From Deltaproteobacteria bacterium (GTDB taxonomy: Bacteria > Desulfobacterota > Binatia > UBA1149 > JAJCZL01): DNA of 64,000 nucleotides. Below the pieces are notes generated by a model, which saw nothing but the letters and a program-made list of their open reading frames with translations, had not been told where the DNA came from and did no database searches. Below are positions 1-9,434 of the stretch, in pieces (position 1 is the stretch's first letter; every line of letters starts with the position of its first letter). The DNA lies in assembly GCA_029262415.1 (NCBI GenBank), contig JAJCZL010000008.1, positions 43,891 to 107,890 on the forward strand. The letters run 5' to 3'. The translations under genes were made by a program, and so were the position numbers.

Positions 1-979
1 TGAAGATATTAGCGACCAGCGCCGGCAGTGCCGGCAACAGTACCCATGGCGAGAACAAGAACAAGAAGGCGAGCGGCGCACCGAGCAGCAGCAGGTAACG
101 CAGCAAAACCGGATCCACCGCGTGGGTGGCGGCCCACAAGGGGTTGGCTTTGTTCATGAATGCGTGGCCGAAACCGGCACTGTTAAGTCGGTAGAAGCCC
201 GCCGCATTGAAGTGGGGCAGGATAACCAGCAGGGCGACGGCAAAGTAAACCACCGCTGCAGCGGCGAGAAACCCGCCGAGCTGTGCGCGGCCGGTGCCCA
301 TCAGCCACAGCCCCATGACGGTGTAGACCAACGGGATGTCTTCCTTGCACGTCATCGCGAGCGCTACGGTGACCCAGAACGCTGCGATCTTGTTGCTGCG
401 CAGAAAATAGATCGAAGCCAGGATCAGCGTGGTGGCGAAGCCGTCGGGGTGCGCGTAGTCGGTCGTAAGGTTGTGGACCGCTGGGTTGAGCAGATAGGAC
501 AAGCAAATCCCGAGCACCGCCCAGGGGTGCGAAGGGAGCTCGCATCGTCCGATAAGATAGACGAATGTCCCACCGAGGCCGATCGTGCAGGCGTGGAGTA
601 TGAGTAGGAAGCGTACGTCATCCCAGATCCAGTAAATCGGCGCGAGCAACAGCGAGACAACGCGGACGTGGTCACCGAGGAGGTGAAGCCCGCGGACAGT
701 GACGAACAGGCTGTCGGAATGGCCGGCAAGCCAGATGCCTTGGTCGAAGGTCCCCAGGTCGTAGGCCTGGGTGGCGTAGATCGCATGGCTGAGGACCGAC
801 ATTGCCGAGAAGTAGGCGCAGTACACCGCCACCAAAGCGGTCACTACGAGGGTATGGGTTCGAGTAAAGCGGTCGGTGCCTGGCAACCTGAGACCCCGGG
901 CGGCGCCGTGGCCGCAGCGAACACCCTTATTCGGGGGAGCGATGAAATGAAACAGGAAGGCGGGCGCGGCGGACTTCAC
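1..979 (-). CDS. DUF2079 family membrane protein (C-terminus cut by window edge)
   Basis: A minus-strand reading frame stays open from the left edge to about 979. The translation is strongly hydrophobic with many predicted membrane helices. It carries the DUF2079 signature: 'YDLGTFDQGIW', then 'LLGDHVRVVSLLLAPIYWIW', then polar loops such as 'YAHPDGFATT' and 'CKEDIPLVY'. DUF2079 proteins resemble polytopic GT-C glycosyltransferases, but their substrate is unknown. About 326 residues are present and family members are longer, so the C-terminus is missing. The start is uncertain: GTG at 979 is chosen because it leaves a short gap to the divergent gene at 1024; a nearby TTG is also possible. Divergent neighbours include a glycosyltransferase, which fits a role in surface glycans (inference). 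Confidence 0.75.
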   Translation of the reverse strand, partial: MKSAAPAFLFHFIAPPNKGVRCGHGAARGLRLPGTDRFTRTHTLVVTALVAVYCAYFSAMSVLSHAIYATQAYDLGTFDQGIWLAGHSDSLFVTVRGLHLLGDHVRVVSLLLAPIYWIWDDVRFLLILHACTIGLGGTFVYLIGRCELPSHPWAVLGICLSYLLNPAVHNLTTDYAHPDGFATTLILASIYFLRSNKIAAFWVTVALAMTCKEDIPLVYTVMGLWLMGTGRAQLGGFLAAAAVVYFAVALLVILPHFNAAGFYRLNSAGFGHAFMNKANPLWAATHAVDPVLLRYLLLLGAPLAFLFLFSPWVLLPALPALVANIF

Positions 980-1023
980 GCGCAAAAGATGTTCGCTCGG
1001 GTTGCTGCTGGTAGGTTGGATGC

Positions 1024-2598
1024 ATGATCGTGGAGCGGATGTGGTTGGTGGTTCTGGTGTTGGGGTTCGCGTCGTGTACGACCTCCGATGGCGTCGGCCC
1101 CGGGATGGATTTCGCAGCGGCGGCGGCGGCGGAGATTTCCGGCGAAGTTCCTGAACGCTGGGAGGCGCGTGTGCGTACACCGGAGGGTGGCGCCGCAGGC
1201 GTGGAGGGTTTGCCGCCCGAGGTTTTCGATGTGCGCCAGTTCGGCGCCGATCCCTGGGGCGATCCCGCCGTCAACACCCACGCGATACAATCGGCTATCG
1301 ACGAGGCTTCGGCGGTGGGCGGCGAGGTCTTGTGCACGGGCGGCCGCTATCCGCTGGCGCCGGCCAAGTACACGACTCTCGAGCACACCTACATGCTGAT
1401 GGTGAGCGACACGGCCATGCCGTTGGCGATCCGCGGCGATTGCACGCTGTACGCATCGGTGCCCGGGCAGAACCAGACCGGCGACGGCCACATGATCATT
1501 CTACGTCTCCAGGGGAAGGTCGACGGCCTGCTCGTCGAGGGGCTGACATTCGATGGCGGTGAGTCTACCGGTCAGGACCCACCGCGGCGTTGGGTGCGTG
1601 GTATTTGGACCGCCTCGGGTAACCAGATCCGTGGGTTTTCCGCGCGCGGCAATCATTTTCGCAACTTGATCGAAGGTATCGCCCTCAACGCCAACGATCT
1701 GGTCGGCGGCGGTGCGTTCTCAGATGCCCGCGTATTGCACAATACCTTTGAAAACATCGTGGGGACGCTGCCGGGTACAGGTTATGGAGTAAGCGATACC
1801 GGCGAAGGCAACACTGTGGCCTTCAACGTGTTCGACCGTACCGGGCGCCACGCAATCTATGTTGCCAACGCCCGCGACCATCTCTCGTACGGCAACGTTC
1901 TCAAAGGCCACCGTTTCGGTGTGAGCACCGGGCAGGTACGCCCGGCGATCAATATCGCTCGCTCCCGGCAGGTTGCTGTTCACGGCAACCTGTTTCAGGA
2001 CTTCAGCGATTCGGCGATCAACATCGCGCAATCTTCGGCGACCGACAGGGATTGCGAGGACATCGACGTTCGTGCCAACACCTTCATGAGCCCGCGCAAC
2101 CGAATGCCTGTGATCCTTATCGGTGAACAGCACGAAGGCGGTATCGACCCGAGCACCGGTGCGATCACACAGTGGCGAACGCGCAACGTGATGATCACCG
2201 AGAATCGCTTCGTGGTTGACGCCTCGAGCCTCGATCCCAGCGAAGGTATCCCGCGTGTGGTCCAGGTCTTGAACGGCGAAGGCGTCTCGATCGTCGGCAA
2301 TCTGATCGGGTTACGGCGTCTGCCGGGGTCTTCTTACGACGCCGTCGTGCTCGGCTCGACCGATCCGGCTTACGCTGGGGCGGTCGACGGTTGCCCGGAT
2401 ATTCGCCGCTGCCTAGCGCAGGGATGGTCGGTGCGCGGCAATCGGATCAGTGTTGCCGGTTCTTCCCCCTCCACTGTGCATGCGGTCAAGCTGCTCGGAC
2501 CGTTCGCTGACGAATCGCGAAGTTTCGCTTTCGATATCGACGACAACTCCGTGCACGCGGCCGGTGAAGGTAAGCCGCGCGTGAAGCGACGCCGGTGA
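1024..2598 (+). CDS. Secreted right-handed beta-helix protein (pectate lyase 3-like fold)
   Basis: The 524-residue product starts with a hydrophobic segment ending 'LGFASC' (residues 13-18), so it is probably exported and possibly lipidated, although the lipobox is imperfect. Residues 67-75 (VFDVRQFGA) and the following helix 'AIQSAIDEA' match the N-terminal capping region of pectate-lyase-3-type beta helices. Regularly spaced Asn/Phe turns follow ('GNHFRNL', 'NTFENI', 'GNLFQDF', 'RANTFMS'), typical of parallel beta-helix coils. These folds serve as polysaccharide lyases, epimerases or glycosidases, but no specific catalytic site is evident. It overlaps the downstream glycosyltransferase by 4 bases (GTGA), implying translational coupling and a shared role in glycan metabolism (inference). 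Confidence 0.8.
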   Translation: MIVERMWLVVLVLGFASCTTSDGVGPGMDFAAAAAAEISGEVPERWEARVRTPEGGAAGVEGLPPEVFDVRQFGADPWGDPAVNTHAIQSAIDEASAVGGEVLCTGGRYPLAPAKYTTLEHTYMLMVSDTAMPLAIRGDCTLYASVPGQNQTGDGHMIILRLQGKVDGLLVEGLTFDGGESTGQDPPRRWVRGIWTASGNQIRGFSARGNHFRNLIEGIALNANDLVGGGAFSDARVLHNTFENIVGTLPGTGYGVSDTGEGNTVAFNVFDRTGRHAIYVANARDHLSYGNVLKGHRFGVSTGQVRPAINIARSRQVAVHGNLFQDFSDSAINIAQSSATDRDCEDIDVRANTFMSPRNRMPVILIGEQHEGGIDPSTGAITQWRTRNVMITENRFVVDASSLDPSEGIPRVVQVLNGEGVSIVGNLIGLRRLPGSSYDAVVLGSTDPAYAGAVDGCPDIRRCLAQGWSVRGNRISVAGSSPSTVHAVKLLGPFADESRSFAFDIDDNSVHAAGEGKPRVKRRR

Positions 2599-3521
2599 CT
2601 TCTGCAAGCAAGGCTCACCGACCGTCTGTCGGTGTCGGTGTGGTGTCCATTTGTAGCGCGCGCCATCTGGCTAGATGTTTGGACGCACTGGCGCAGCAGG
2701 TGGATTGCGGGGCGTTTGAGATTGTCGTTGCCTTCGATCCGGCGCTCGACGACGTTGCTGCGCTTGCGCGTTGTTACCCGAAAATCAGGTTCGTCAGCGA
2801 CGCGGCCGAGCGAACCCCGCTCGAGTTGGCCGCACGGGCCGTTCGTGAGACCAGCGGTGAAGTTGTGCTGCTGACAGAAGACCACTGTGTCCCGGCATCC
2901 GATTGGGTTGCGCGCTTGAGCGATGCCGTACTCAGTGACTGCTCGGCAGCGGGAGGCGCAATACTCGCCGATCCGCGCGCCGATGCGATCGCGTACGCGT
3001 TCTACTTCGTCGATTTTTTTCGCTACGCGCCGCCGTTCTCAAAGGCCGAGTCGCCGACGCTGTCGGTGTGCAACGTCGGCTACCGCCGCGAGCGCCTTAA
3101 GGCCTTAGGCATCACCGACGGTGGCTATTTTCACGAAACCGCGGTTAACGATGCCCTTCGCGCAGCTTATGGTCCGCTGCTGCTCGACCCGTCACCGCGC
3201 GTCACCATGCACCGCCATGTTCGCTTCTCAGATGCGGTCTATGAGCGCTATGCGTTTGGTCGCCTGTTTGGTTGCACCCGGCTCGACTCGTGCTCGAATG
3301 CGAAAGCGTGGTTGTACCGTTTGGGCACACCGCTGTTGCCTTTGCTGTTGATGACACGGATGTGCGCCAAAGGTCTGGTGGGTGCCGAAGCGAGACGGCG
3401 GTTCTTACCGGCGTTTCTGCCGACGCTGACCATGGTCCTGGCGTGGTCGTGGGGAGAGTGGCTCGGCTACCTGACCGCCCGCCGCCCGCGCCACCTGACT
3501 GTTGCCCGCGAAATCCGCTGA
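2595..3521 (+). CDS. Glycosyltransferase family 2 protein
   Basis: A 308-residue GT-A-type glycosyltransferase. The N-terminal strand '[20 protein letters not shown]' and the 'FEIVVAFDP' segment match the start of the GT2 nucleotide-sugar-binding domain. '[13 protein letters not shown]' near residues 92-104 sits where GT2 enzymes carry the DxD-like metal site. The C-terminal third has hydrophobic stretches ('[11 protein letters not shown]', '[19 protein letters not shown]') suggesting membrane association. The GTG start lies inside the stop codon of the beta-helix gene (GTGA), a classic coupled arrangement. Donor and acceptor cannot be told from sequence. Confidence 0.85.
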   Translation: MTSASKAHRPSVGVGVVSICSARHLARCLDALAQQVDCGAFEIVVAFDPALDDVAALARCYPKIRFVSDAAERTPLELAARAVRETSGEVVLLTEDHCVPASDWVARLSDAVLSDCSAAGGAILADPRADAIAYAFYFVDFFRYAPPFSKAESPTLSVCNVGYRRERLKALGITDGGYFHETAVNDALRAAYGPLLLDPSPRVTMHRHVRFSDAVYERYAFGRLFGCTRLDSCSNAKAWLYRLGTPLLPLLLMTRMCAKGLVGAEARRRFLPAFLPTLTMVLAWSWGEWLGYLTARRPRHLTVAREIR

Positions 3522-3585
3522 CCTCTGTTCGAGATTCGGGGCTATCGTTGCACGTTACTGCTGGTCCGGCCATGCTCATGCGTGG

Positions 3586-5199
3586 ATGGCCGGGCAAAGC
3601 GATGATTCGGAGCGTTACAAGCTTCTCTACGACCTCGGTTGCGCGTTCGGCGCGCGGCTCGAACTCGACGAACTGATTCCCACTGTGGTCGAGCGTTGCC
3701 GCGATGTGCTCGGGGCAGAGGCGGCATCGGTGCTGTTCTTGGATCGCGCGAGCGACGAGCTTTACTTCCCCTATGTTTCCGAGGCCGACGGCGAGGTGGC
3801 GCGTAGTTTGGCTTCGATGCGCTTCCCGGCCACCGAGGGCGTCGCCGGAGAGGTGCTCGCGAGCGGCGAGGCTAAGCGGGTCGGCGATGCCCGTGCCGAC
3901 CCCGCATTCTACGATAAGGTTGACGAAGCGACCGGGATGGAAACGCGGCAGATCTTGGCCGCGCCGCTGCGCTCGGTACACGGCACCATCGGCGTGCTCG
4001 AGGTTGTAAACCCGCGTGACGGAGGCTCGTTCGACGACGAGGATCTGCAGTTTCTCGAAGCGCTCGCGGGCAGTGTTGCGGTAGCGATCGAGAACGCGCG
4101 CATGCACGGAGACCTGAAGGCGAGCGAGGAAAAGCTGCGCTCGCAAGTCGGTGTATTGCGGCGCGACCTTGCACGACGCGACACCGTGCGTGAGATCGTC
4201 GGTGTCAGCGAGCCGATGCGTGCGGTTCTGGCGTTGATGGAAAGCGCCGCGGATTCCCAGCTGGCGGTACTCATCCACGGGGAAACCGGCACTGGAAAGG
4301 AACTCGCCGCCCGCGCGATTCACCAAGCGAGCAGCCGCGCCGATGGTCCGTTTGTTGCGGTCAACGTGGCTGCGCTCGCCGGCGACATCCTCGAGAGCGA
4401 ACTCTTCGGGCATGTGCGTGGCGCGTTCACCGGTGCATCGCGCGACAGGATCGGGCTGTTTGAAGCGGCGAGCGGCGGTACGATTCTTCTCGACGAGGTT
4501 GGCGAGCTGACCCCCTCGGTGCAGGTGAAGTTGTTGCGCGTGCTGCAGGAGAGCGAGGTGACGCCGGTAGGGTCGAATCGCGCCCGCCGTGTTGACGTCC
4601 GTGTCCTTGCGGCCACGAATAGCGATCTGGAGAAAGCGGTCGGTGAGGGTCGCTTCCGTGAAGACCTCTACTACAGGCTCTCGGTTTTCCCGCTGGTCCT
4701 TCCTCCGTTGCGTGAGCGCTCCGGAGACGTACCGCTGCTCGTCGATCACTTTCTCTCGAGGGCGAGCGAGCTGGACGGCAAGAAGATCGCGGGCATCGCG
4801 CCCGATGTATTCGCGACCTTGGCGCGCTATCAGTGGCCCGGCAACGTTAGGGAGTTGGAGAACGAAATCCGCCGTGCAGTGGCTTTGACTCCGGCCGGTG
4901 GGGTCATCGCGCGTACGACGTTGTCGCCGAGAATTCTCACGCCGAACGGCGCGGATATTGCCGCTGCTGCTGCGCCGTCATCGCAACAGTTCTCGCCCCG
5001 CGGCCTAGGCCCAGCTGCTGAGAAGCCTACGCCGCGCGGCGATTTTGCCGGGTTGCGCGAGGCGCGGGCCGCCTTTGAAGGGCGCTTCATCGCCGATGCG
5101 CTTAAGCAGAATGGCGGAAACGTCACACATACGGCCCGAACTCTCGGGATCTCACGCGTGGCACTGCAGAAAAAGCTGAAAGATCTCGGCCTCCGTTAA
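3586..5199 (+). CDS. Sigma-54-dependent transcriptional activator with N-terminal GAF domain
   Basis: The 537-residue product has three parts. A GAF sensor domain (about 12-165) contains '[16 protein letters not shown]' and '[19 protein letters not shown]'. A sigma-54 AAA+ domain (about 195-430) has Walker A 'GETGTGKE' (near 232), the sigma-54 contact loop 'GAFTGA' (279-284), Walker B '[10 protein letters not shown]' (near 299) and the arginine-finger region. A Fis-type helix-turn-helix closes the protein ('[22 protein letters not shown]'), split here between residues about 505 and 530. The intact GAFTGA loop says it should remodel RNA polymerase-sigma54. ATG 3586 is preferred over an upstream TTG at 3502, which would overlap the glycosyltransferase gene by 20 bases. 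No clear -24/-12 promoter was found, so targets are unknown. Confidence 0.92.
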   Translation: MAGQSDDSERYKLLYDLGCAFGARLELDELIPTVVERCRDVLGAEAASVLFLDRASDELYFPYVSEADGEVARSLASMRFPATEGVAGEVLASGEAKRVGDARADPAFYDKVDEATGMETRQILAAPLRSVHGTIGVLEVVNPRDGGSFDDEDLQFLEALAGSVAVAIENARMHGDLKASEEKLRSQVGVLRRDLARRDTVREIVGVSEPMRAVLALMESAADSQLAVLIHGETGTGKELAARAIHQASSRADGPFVAVNVAALAGDILESELFGHVRGAFTGASRDRIGLFEAASGGTILLDEVGELTPSVQVKLLRVLQESEVTPVGSNRARRVDVRVLAATNSDLEKAVGEGRFREDLYYRLSVFPLVLPPLRERSGDVPLLVDHFLSRASELDGKKIAGIAPDVFATLARYQWPGNVRELENEIRRAVALTPAGGVIARTTLSPRILTPNGADIAAAAAPSSQQFSPRGLGPAAEKPTPRGDFAGLREARAAFEGRFIADALKQNGGNVTHTARTLGISRVALQKKLKDLGLR

Positions 5200-5374
5200 C
5201 CCCTGCCCACTGCTAACTTTGCTTTACTGCTGCAAAGCATTGATAGCGGCTAGGCATGCCGGAGCCGCCAATCAAAGTATGCGCTGAATCTCAGGTAAGG
5301 CTCGGCGTGGATCTATCACGCTTGAGGGAATCACATAAAAGATGAGTAATATTAAGAGATGAGGGGGATGTTCT

Positions 5375-5752
5375 ATGTGCCGGCCAAGATCCCTGGTGGT
5401 TTGGCATGCGTCTTGGATGGTGTGCCACAGAGTCGCCATGAAAGCGCACAACGAAAACACGGGCAGGCAGCACAGCGAAGTGGAGGGTATCCCCCCCCAA
5501 ACCGCTTCGATGTTGTCCGTGTGTGGGTCGGCTACCCGCACTCGTCGCGAGTTCAGTGGCGGCATTTCTGGTAACCCGCAAAAGCAGTCGGCGGAGGAAG
5601 AGGCGAGTGGCAGCGAGTGGATTAGCTCGCTTCTCAGCTCCGCCGGCTTGCCGGTTACCCCGCAGTCGGTGGCTTCGCGCGCCGGTTTGGGTGCGGCGCT
5701 CAGTACACGGATGCTCGCACTGACCCTGGCACGCTCTGAGCTGCGCCGCTAA
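5375..5752 (+). CDS. Hypothetical protein, 125 aa
   Basis: An unrecognised reading frame between the sigma-54 activator and an SGNH hydrolase. A GGGGG ribosome-binding-like run lies about 7 bases before ATG 5375. Codon third positions are G/C-biased from about 5438 onward, like neighbouring genes, so the coding part may begin at the internal ATG 5438. The C-terminal half ('EWISSLLSSAGLPVTPQSV') looks helical and protein-like; the first 20 residues do not. No family recognised. The 175 bases before it (5200-5374) show no gene. Confidence 0.35.
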   Translation: MCRPRSLVVWHASWMVCHRVAMKAHNENTGRQHSEVEGIPPQTASMLSVCGSATRTRREFSGGISGNPQKQSAEEEASGSEWISSLLSSAGLPVTPQSVASRAGLGAALSTRMLALTLARSELRR

Positions 5753-5778
5753 GCGACCGCCCTTTCAATTAATTTACA

Positions 5779-5794
5779 TTTGCGACCCCGCAAA
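5779..5794. promoter_or_regulatory. Small inverted repeat just before the SGNH hydrolase start
   Basis: TTTGCG and CGCAAA flank a 4-base spacer, and the element ends 8 bases before the ATG at 5803, within an A/T-rich patch. It could be an operator or a weak hairpin over the ribosome-binding region. Such a short repeat can occur by chance. Confidence 0.2.
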
Positions 5795-5802
5795 GCTCCA
5801 TA

Positions 5803-6885
5803 ATGGCTGCTATGCGAAAAGTGCTGCAGATTCTGGGTGTAGGCGCGCTGGTGCTTGTCGTGCTCTTTGGTATCGGCGAGATCTACGTGCGTACGAGTAT
5901 TTCGGGTGGCTTGGACGGGGTTTTCAGCACTGCACTGGCGACGGCTGCGGCTGGCGAACCCGAGAGCAAAGACGGTATAGGCGCTTACCTTCCCGATACG
6001 GAGATCGGCTACCGGCCCAATCCTGCGGCCCCGGGCCGCAACTCACTGGGACTGCGTGGCGTTGAACCGGAGGTTCCGAAACCTGCCGACGTCTTTCGTA
6101 TACTCATCCTCGGCGATTCAATCGGCGCCGGCAAAGACGCTTTCGCTCCATTGCTTGGTCGGCGCTTGTCGGCCTCGGCTCGCAAGCCGCGTATCGAGGT
6201 CTTTGACGCCTCGGTTCCCGGATACACGATTGTTCAGAAACGACAGTATGCCGAGCGGGTTCTCGCGAAGTTGCAGCCGGATCTGGTGTTGTTGGCCTAC
6301 TCGCTCGATGACAACATGGATCGCCACCGCCGACTCTTGTCCGAAGGCGGGTTTGCGCTTACCCAGGAAGCAAAAAGGGCATACGTCGCCGGTTCGTTCG
6401 CCGCAGAAGCCGATGACGGCGCTTACAGCTTCTTGGCCTTGGAGTTCAAGTACCGTTTGGCCAAAGACGGGATGGTGATCCCAGGACCCAATCCTTGGGA
6501 CCGACGCGAGGATGTGTCGGTTGCGTGGCGAGAACAGGGCTGGCCTGTTTTCACCGAGAACCTACGCCGGCTCGATACGGCTGTCGCCGATTCAGGCGCG
6601 CGCCTTGCGGTGATGGTTTTCCCGTTTCACAACCAACTAGATCGGCGTTTTTTGGAGTCCAATCGTGAGGCTGTTCTCGCGCCGCAGTCGCGCGTTTCCG
6701 CGGGGGCTGCGCGCTTGGGAGTCAAGGTGTTGGATCTTCACCCGTTGTTCATTGCGCACGGTGATCGCACGCTTTTCTCTGACGGTTTCCACCTCACCGA
6801 CAACGCCCAGCGGATCGTCTCCGAGGAACTGCTCGACTGGATCTTCAAGAGCGGGCTGATCGATCGCAATGCCATCGGCTCCTGA
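5803..6885 (+). CDS. Membrane-anchored SGNH/GDSL hydrolase family protein
   Basis: A 360-residue protein with one N-terminal transmembrane segment (about residues 6-26) and an extracytoplasmic SGNH-fold domain. Block I is 'LILGDSIGAG' with the nucleophile candidate Ser106. 'LLAYSLDDNMDR' lies where block III provides the oxyanion Asn/Gly. 'SDGFHLTDNAQ' (Asp327...His330) provides the C-terminal Asp/His pair. Such anchored enzymes usually deacylate or acylate cell-surface glycans; the substrate is not evident. Two further SGNH proteins of different sequence occur in this window (48584-49591 and 55432-56496). It stands alone on the plus strand. Confidence 0.82.
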   Translation: MAAMRKVLQILGVGALVLVVLFGIGEIYVRTSISGGLDGVFSTALATAAAGEPESKDGIGAYLPDTEIGYRPNPAAPGRNSLGLRGVEPEVPKPADVFRILILGDSIGAGKDAFAPLLGRRLSASARKPRIEVFDASVPGYTIVQKRQYAERVLAKLQPDLVLLAYSLDDNMDRHRRLLSEGGFALTQEAKRAYVAGSFAAEADDGAYSFLALEFKYRLAKDGMVIPGPNPWDRREDVSVAWREQGWPVFTENLRRLDTAVADSGARLAVMVFPFHNQLDRRFLESNREAVLAPQSRVSAGAARLGVKVLDLHPLFIAHGDRTLFSDGFHLTDNAQRIVSEELLDWIFKSGLIDRNAIGS

Positions 6886-7098
6886 ACCAGGTCGTGATCG
6901 TGTTTGGGCGGGCTTTCCCAGGATTGGTCAAGAATGTACAGCCACCGCTCGTCAATGGACGTCTGTCGGCATAGCTAGCGGCCGCGTAGCTGACCCATGA
7001 GCGTGTTTTAGGCGGTTGCGCGACCCAGCGGCGAGCGCTGCGTCAAATGGTACGTCACTTGCTTGGCTGAGCCTAGGTGCCGAAGCGCCGACTCTACG

Positions 7099-7452
7099 AT
7101 GATGCGGGATCCAACAGAACTTGAAATTGCGCTGTTCGCGCTGCGCTCACGCCGCAAGCAGCAACGGTTGGCGCGCCGTGAACTCAAGCGTGCGGCCAGG
7201 TGCAGACGCCGGGCGCATCGGCTACTCCGCAGGCAAGAGGCCTGCGCTCCGGCAACGATCATGCGAGCGATGGTATTGGACGCCAGGCAAGAAGCGGCAT
7301 CACACGCCCCGCAACCGCAAGAGGCACCTTCGAGGTGCGCTTTGGTTGCCGGGTGGCTGCGCGCTGCGATGCAGCCGTTGACTGCCTCGGTGCGCGCAAC
7401 CGCTGTCTTGGCCACACTCGAACGATTCGTTGTAGCACGTATTTCGGGCTGA
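7099..7452 (+). CDS. Hypothetical Arg-rich small protein
   Basis: A 117-residue frame whose N-terminal third is a very basic, probably helical stretch ('RSRRKQQRLARRELKRAARC', 'RRRAHRLLRRQE'). Codon third positions are mostly G or C, as in neighbouring genes, which argues that it is coding. No family recognised and no strong ribosome-binding site seen. It ends 98 bases before the first dynamin-like GTPase gene on the same strand. A basic helix could bind nucleic acid or membrane, but that is speculation. Confidence 0.35.
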   Translation: MMRDPTELEIALFALRSRRKQQRLARRELKRAARCRRRAHRLLRRQEACAPATIMRAMVLDARQEAASHAPQPQEAPSRCALVAGWLRAAMQPLTASVRATAVLATLERFVVARISG

Positions 7453-7550
7453 TCGGCCGATCGGCTGATTGGAAACCCGCACCTGCACGGCGTAGGGGTT
7501 AGGGCCGAGCCGCGGCGGCGCTTGCCGTCGTTGCCGACCGGTCTGAACCC

Positions 7551-9434
7551 GTGGCCCAACGCAGCTTCGAGAAACCCGACGGATCCGTTGCTGCTTCGGC
7601 TCGCCTCGAAGCTTTTTTCGGGCACTTGAGCGACCGCTACCGTGCCCGCCTAGCCGCATGGGAGCCTGCGCGCGCGCGAATCTCGACGCTGGCGATCGCG
7701 CGCGCAGCCTTGCGCGCTGCCGAAGTATCCGCTGCTGGGCAAGGCCCTTTTCAACTCGCGGTAATCGGTCCCACCCAAGTCGGCAAGAGCACGATCGTCA
7801 ACGAGCTGCTCGGCGTAGAAGTCGCACAGCCGAGTCCGCTTGCCGGATTCACGGTGCAGGCGCACGCCTTTGATACCCAAGGGGGCAACCTGGCGCGCGT
7901 GCGATCGCTGTTTCCCCATCGCTTGGTCCAGACCGCGGTTGAGTCGGGCCGGGAGTCGGCCCCGGATTCCAACAAAGGCCGCGCGACAGTCGTCGGTACC
8001 GAGCGCGGGCCGGTGTCTGCACCCGATGCCGTGGTCTACAGCGAAGTCGCAGGGGCGCACCTGCTTGATGGCGATGGCGCTATCGTGTGGGACACGCCCG
8101 ATTTCGACTCGGTTGCGAGCGGCCCGTATCGAGACGCTGCACTCGAGACACTCGCGATTGCCGATGCGGTGTTGTTGGTGCTCAGCAAGGAAAAATACGC
8201 AGACCTGACGGTTTGGAACGTCCTGTCGATGATCGCACCACTTGGCCAACCGTTGCTGGTTTGCCTCAACAAGATGACGCCCGACGCAGAACCGGCAATT
8301 CGGCGTTCACTGCTCGCCCGGTTGGCGAGCGAAGGGGTCTCTCTCGACACCGCGTGTTTACTCAGTGTACCGGCGTTTGCCTACGGCCGGGCTGAGTCAG
8401 CGGATGAGCGCGCAGCGGTACAAGCGCTGCGCGGCGGTGTTTCAAGTGTTGCGGGCACCGCCCGTTCCGCCTCCCAACGGCGCAGCGGGGCAGTGGACTT
8501 TATGCGTGCATATTGGCCTGAGTGGATCGAGCCTATCATCGCCGAACATGCTGCAGCCGACGATTGGAGCGACAAAAGCGCTGCCGCCGTCACCGAGGCC
8601 GCGGAGACTTACGAACGGGAGTTCCTCGACCACCCGCAACGCTACGATACCTTCAGGCGGGCGACCGCGGAGTTGCTCTCTCTTCTTGAAGTTCCGGGTA
8701 TCGGCGGGGCGCTTGCAGGAGTGCGGGCGATCGTTACCTACCCGGCTCGGCGTCTGCTCGCAGCCGGAAGGTCTTTGTTGGGGCGCGCGGCGGCAAGCAG
8801 TGGCGCGATGGTGCACGGCGAAGGCAGCGAGCAAACCGTTCTCTTTGAGATCGCCGATCACCTGCTCGCGGGTGCGGCGCGCGACGCTGCGCGCAGGGCT
8901 TCGTCGGGTGGTGCTGCGGCATCGCTGTGGAGAGCCCTCGCGTATGCGCTCGAAGAACGCGAGGACGCCTTGCGTTCGCAGCTACGTGAGGCCGCTCGCA
9001 AGAGCTGCCGTAACTTTGAGCCGGAGATCCAAGCGGCCGCCGACAAACTCTACGAACAGCTGCGCACGCGGCCTGCGCTGCTCAACGCTCTGCGCGCAAC
9101 ACGCGCCAGCACCGACCTCGCCGGCGTCGCGCTTGCGATTAATTCAGGTGGTGCGGCGCTCGATGACTTGCTGTTCGCGCCTGCGATGTTTGCGGTGACA
9201 TCAATGCTTACCGAAGGCGCGCTCGGATCCTATATGCGCGGGGTGGCTGCGGACTTGAAGGCGCGTCGTAAGGCCGAGGTGAACGAGAAACTGTTCCAAT
9301 CTGTGTTTGCCGATGCGCTCCGTGGTCTGCTCGATGAGCTCGACGGTGAGAACCTGTTTGCGGTCGAACCGGAACAACTCGAGCGCGCACGAGCAGCTAT
9401 CGATGCGCTGTCTGAGAACCGAGGGCACCTGTGA
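7551..9434 (+). CDS. Dynamin-like large GTPase A
   Basis: A 627-residue protein with an N-terminal GTPase domain followed by a long helical region. G1 is 'GPTQVGKST' (73-81), G3 is 'DTPD' (181-184) in 'VWDTPDFDSV', and G4 is 'NKMT' (240-243), with Thr where canonical GTPases have Asp. The C-terminal part is helix-rich, with a hydrophobic patch near 'FAPAMFAVTSML' (about 545-560) that could contact membrane. Size and domain order match bacterial dynamin-like proteins, which remodel membranes. The GTG start at 7551 is the first in-frame start. It overlaps the next GTPase gene by GTGA, so the two are probably made together and may form a hetero-oligomer as in other paired bacterial dynamins (inference). 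Confidence 0.78.
   Translation: MAQRSFEKPDGSVAASARLEAFFGHLSDRYRARLAAWEPARARISTLAIARAALRAAEVSAAGQGPFQLAVIGPTQVGKSTIVNELLGVEVAQPSPLAGFTVQAHAFDTQGGNLARVRSLFPHRLVQTAVESGRESAPDSNKGRATVVGTERGPVSAPDAVVYSEVAGAHLLDGDGAIVWDTPDFDSVASGPYRDAALETLAIADAVLLVLSKEKYADLTVWNVLSMIAPLGQPLLVCLNKMTPDAEPAIRRSLLARLASEGVSLDTACLLSVPAFAYGRAESADERAAVQALRGGVSSVAGTARSASQRRSGAVDFMRAYWPEWIEPIIAEHAAADDWSDKSAAAVTEAAETYEREFLDHPQRYDTFRRATAELLSLLEVPGIGGALAGVRAIVTYPARRLLAAGRSLLGRAAASSGAMVHGEGSEQTVLFEIADHLLAGAARDAARRASSGGAAASLWRALAYALEEREDALRSQLREAARKSCRNFEPEIQAAADKLYEQLRTRPALLNALRATRASTDLAGVALAINSGGAALDDLLFAPAMFAVTSMLTEGALGSYMRGVAADLKARRKAEVNEKLFQSVFADALRGLLDELDGENLFAVEPEQLERARAAIDALSENRGHL

Noticed and set aside
3202..4749. 515-codon minus-strand frame opposite the sigma-54 activator
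   Set aside because: Antisense shadow of the GAF/AAA+ gene; Arg/His-rich translation without motifs.
5217..5237. CTTTGC/GCAAAG hairpin after the sigma-54 activator
   Set aside because: Only six pairs with a 9-base loop and no T-run; not convincing as a terminator.
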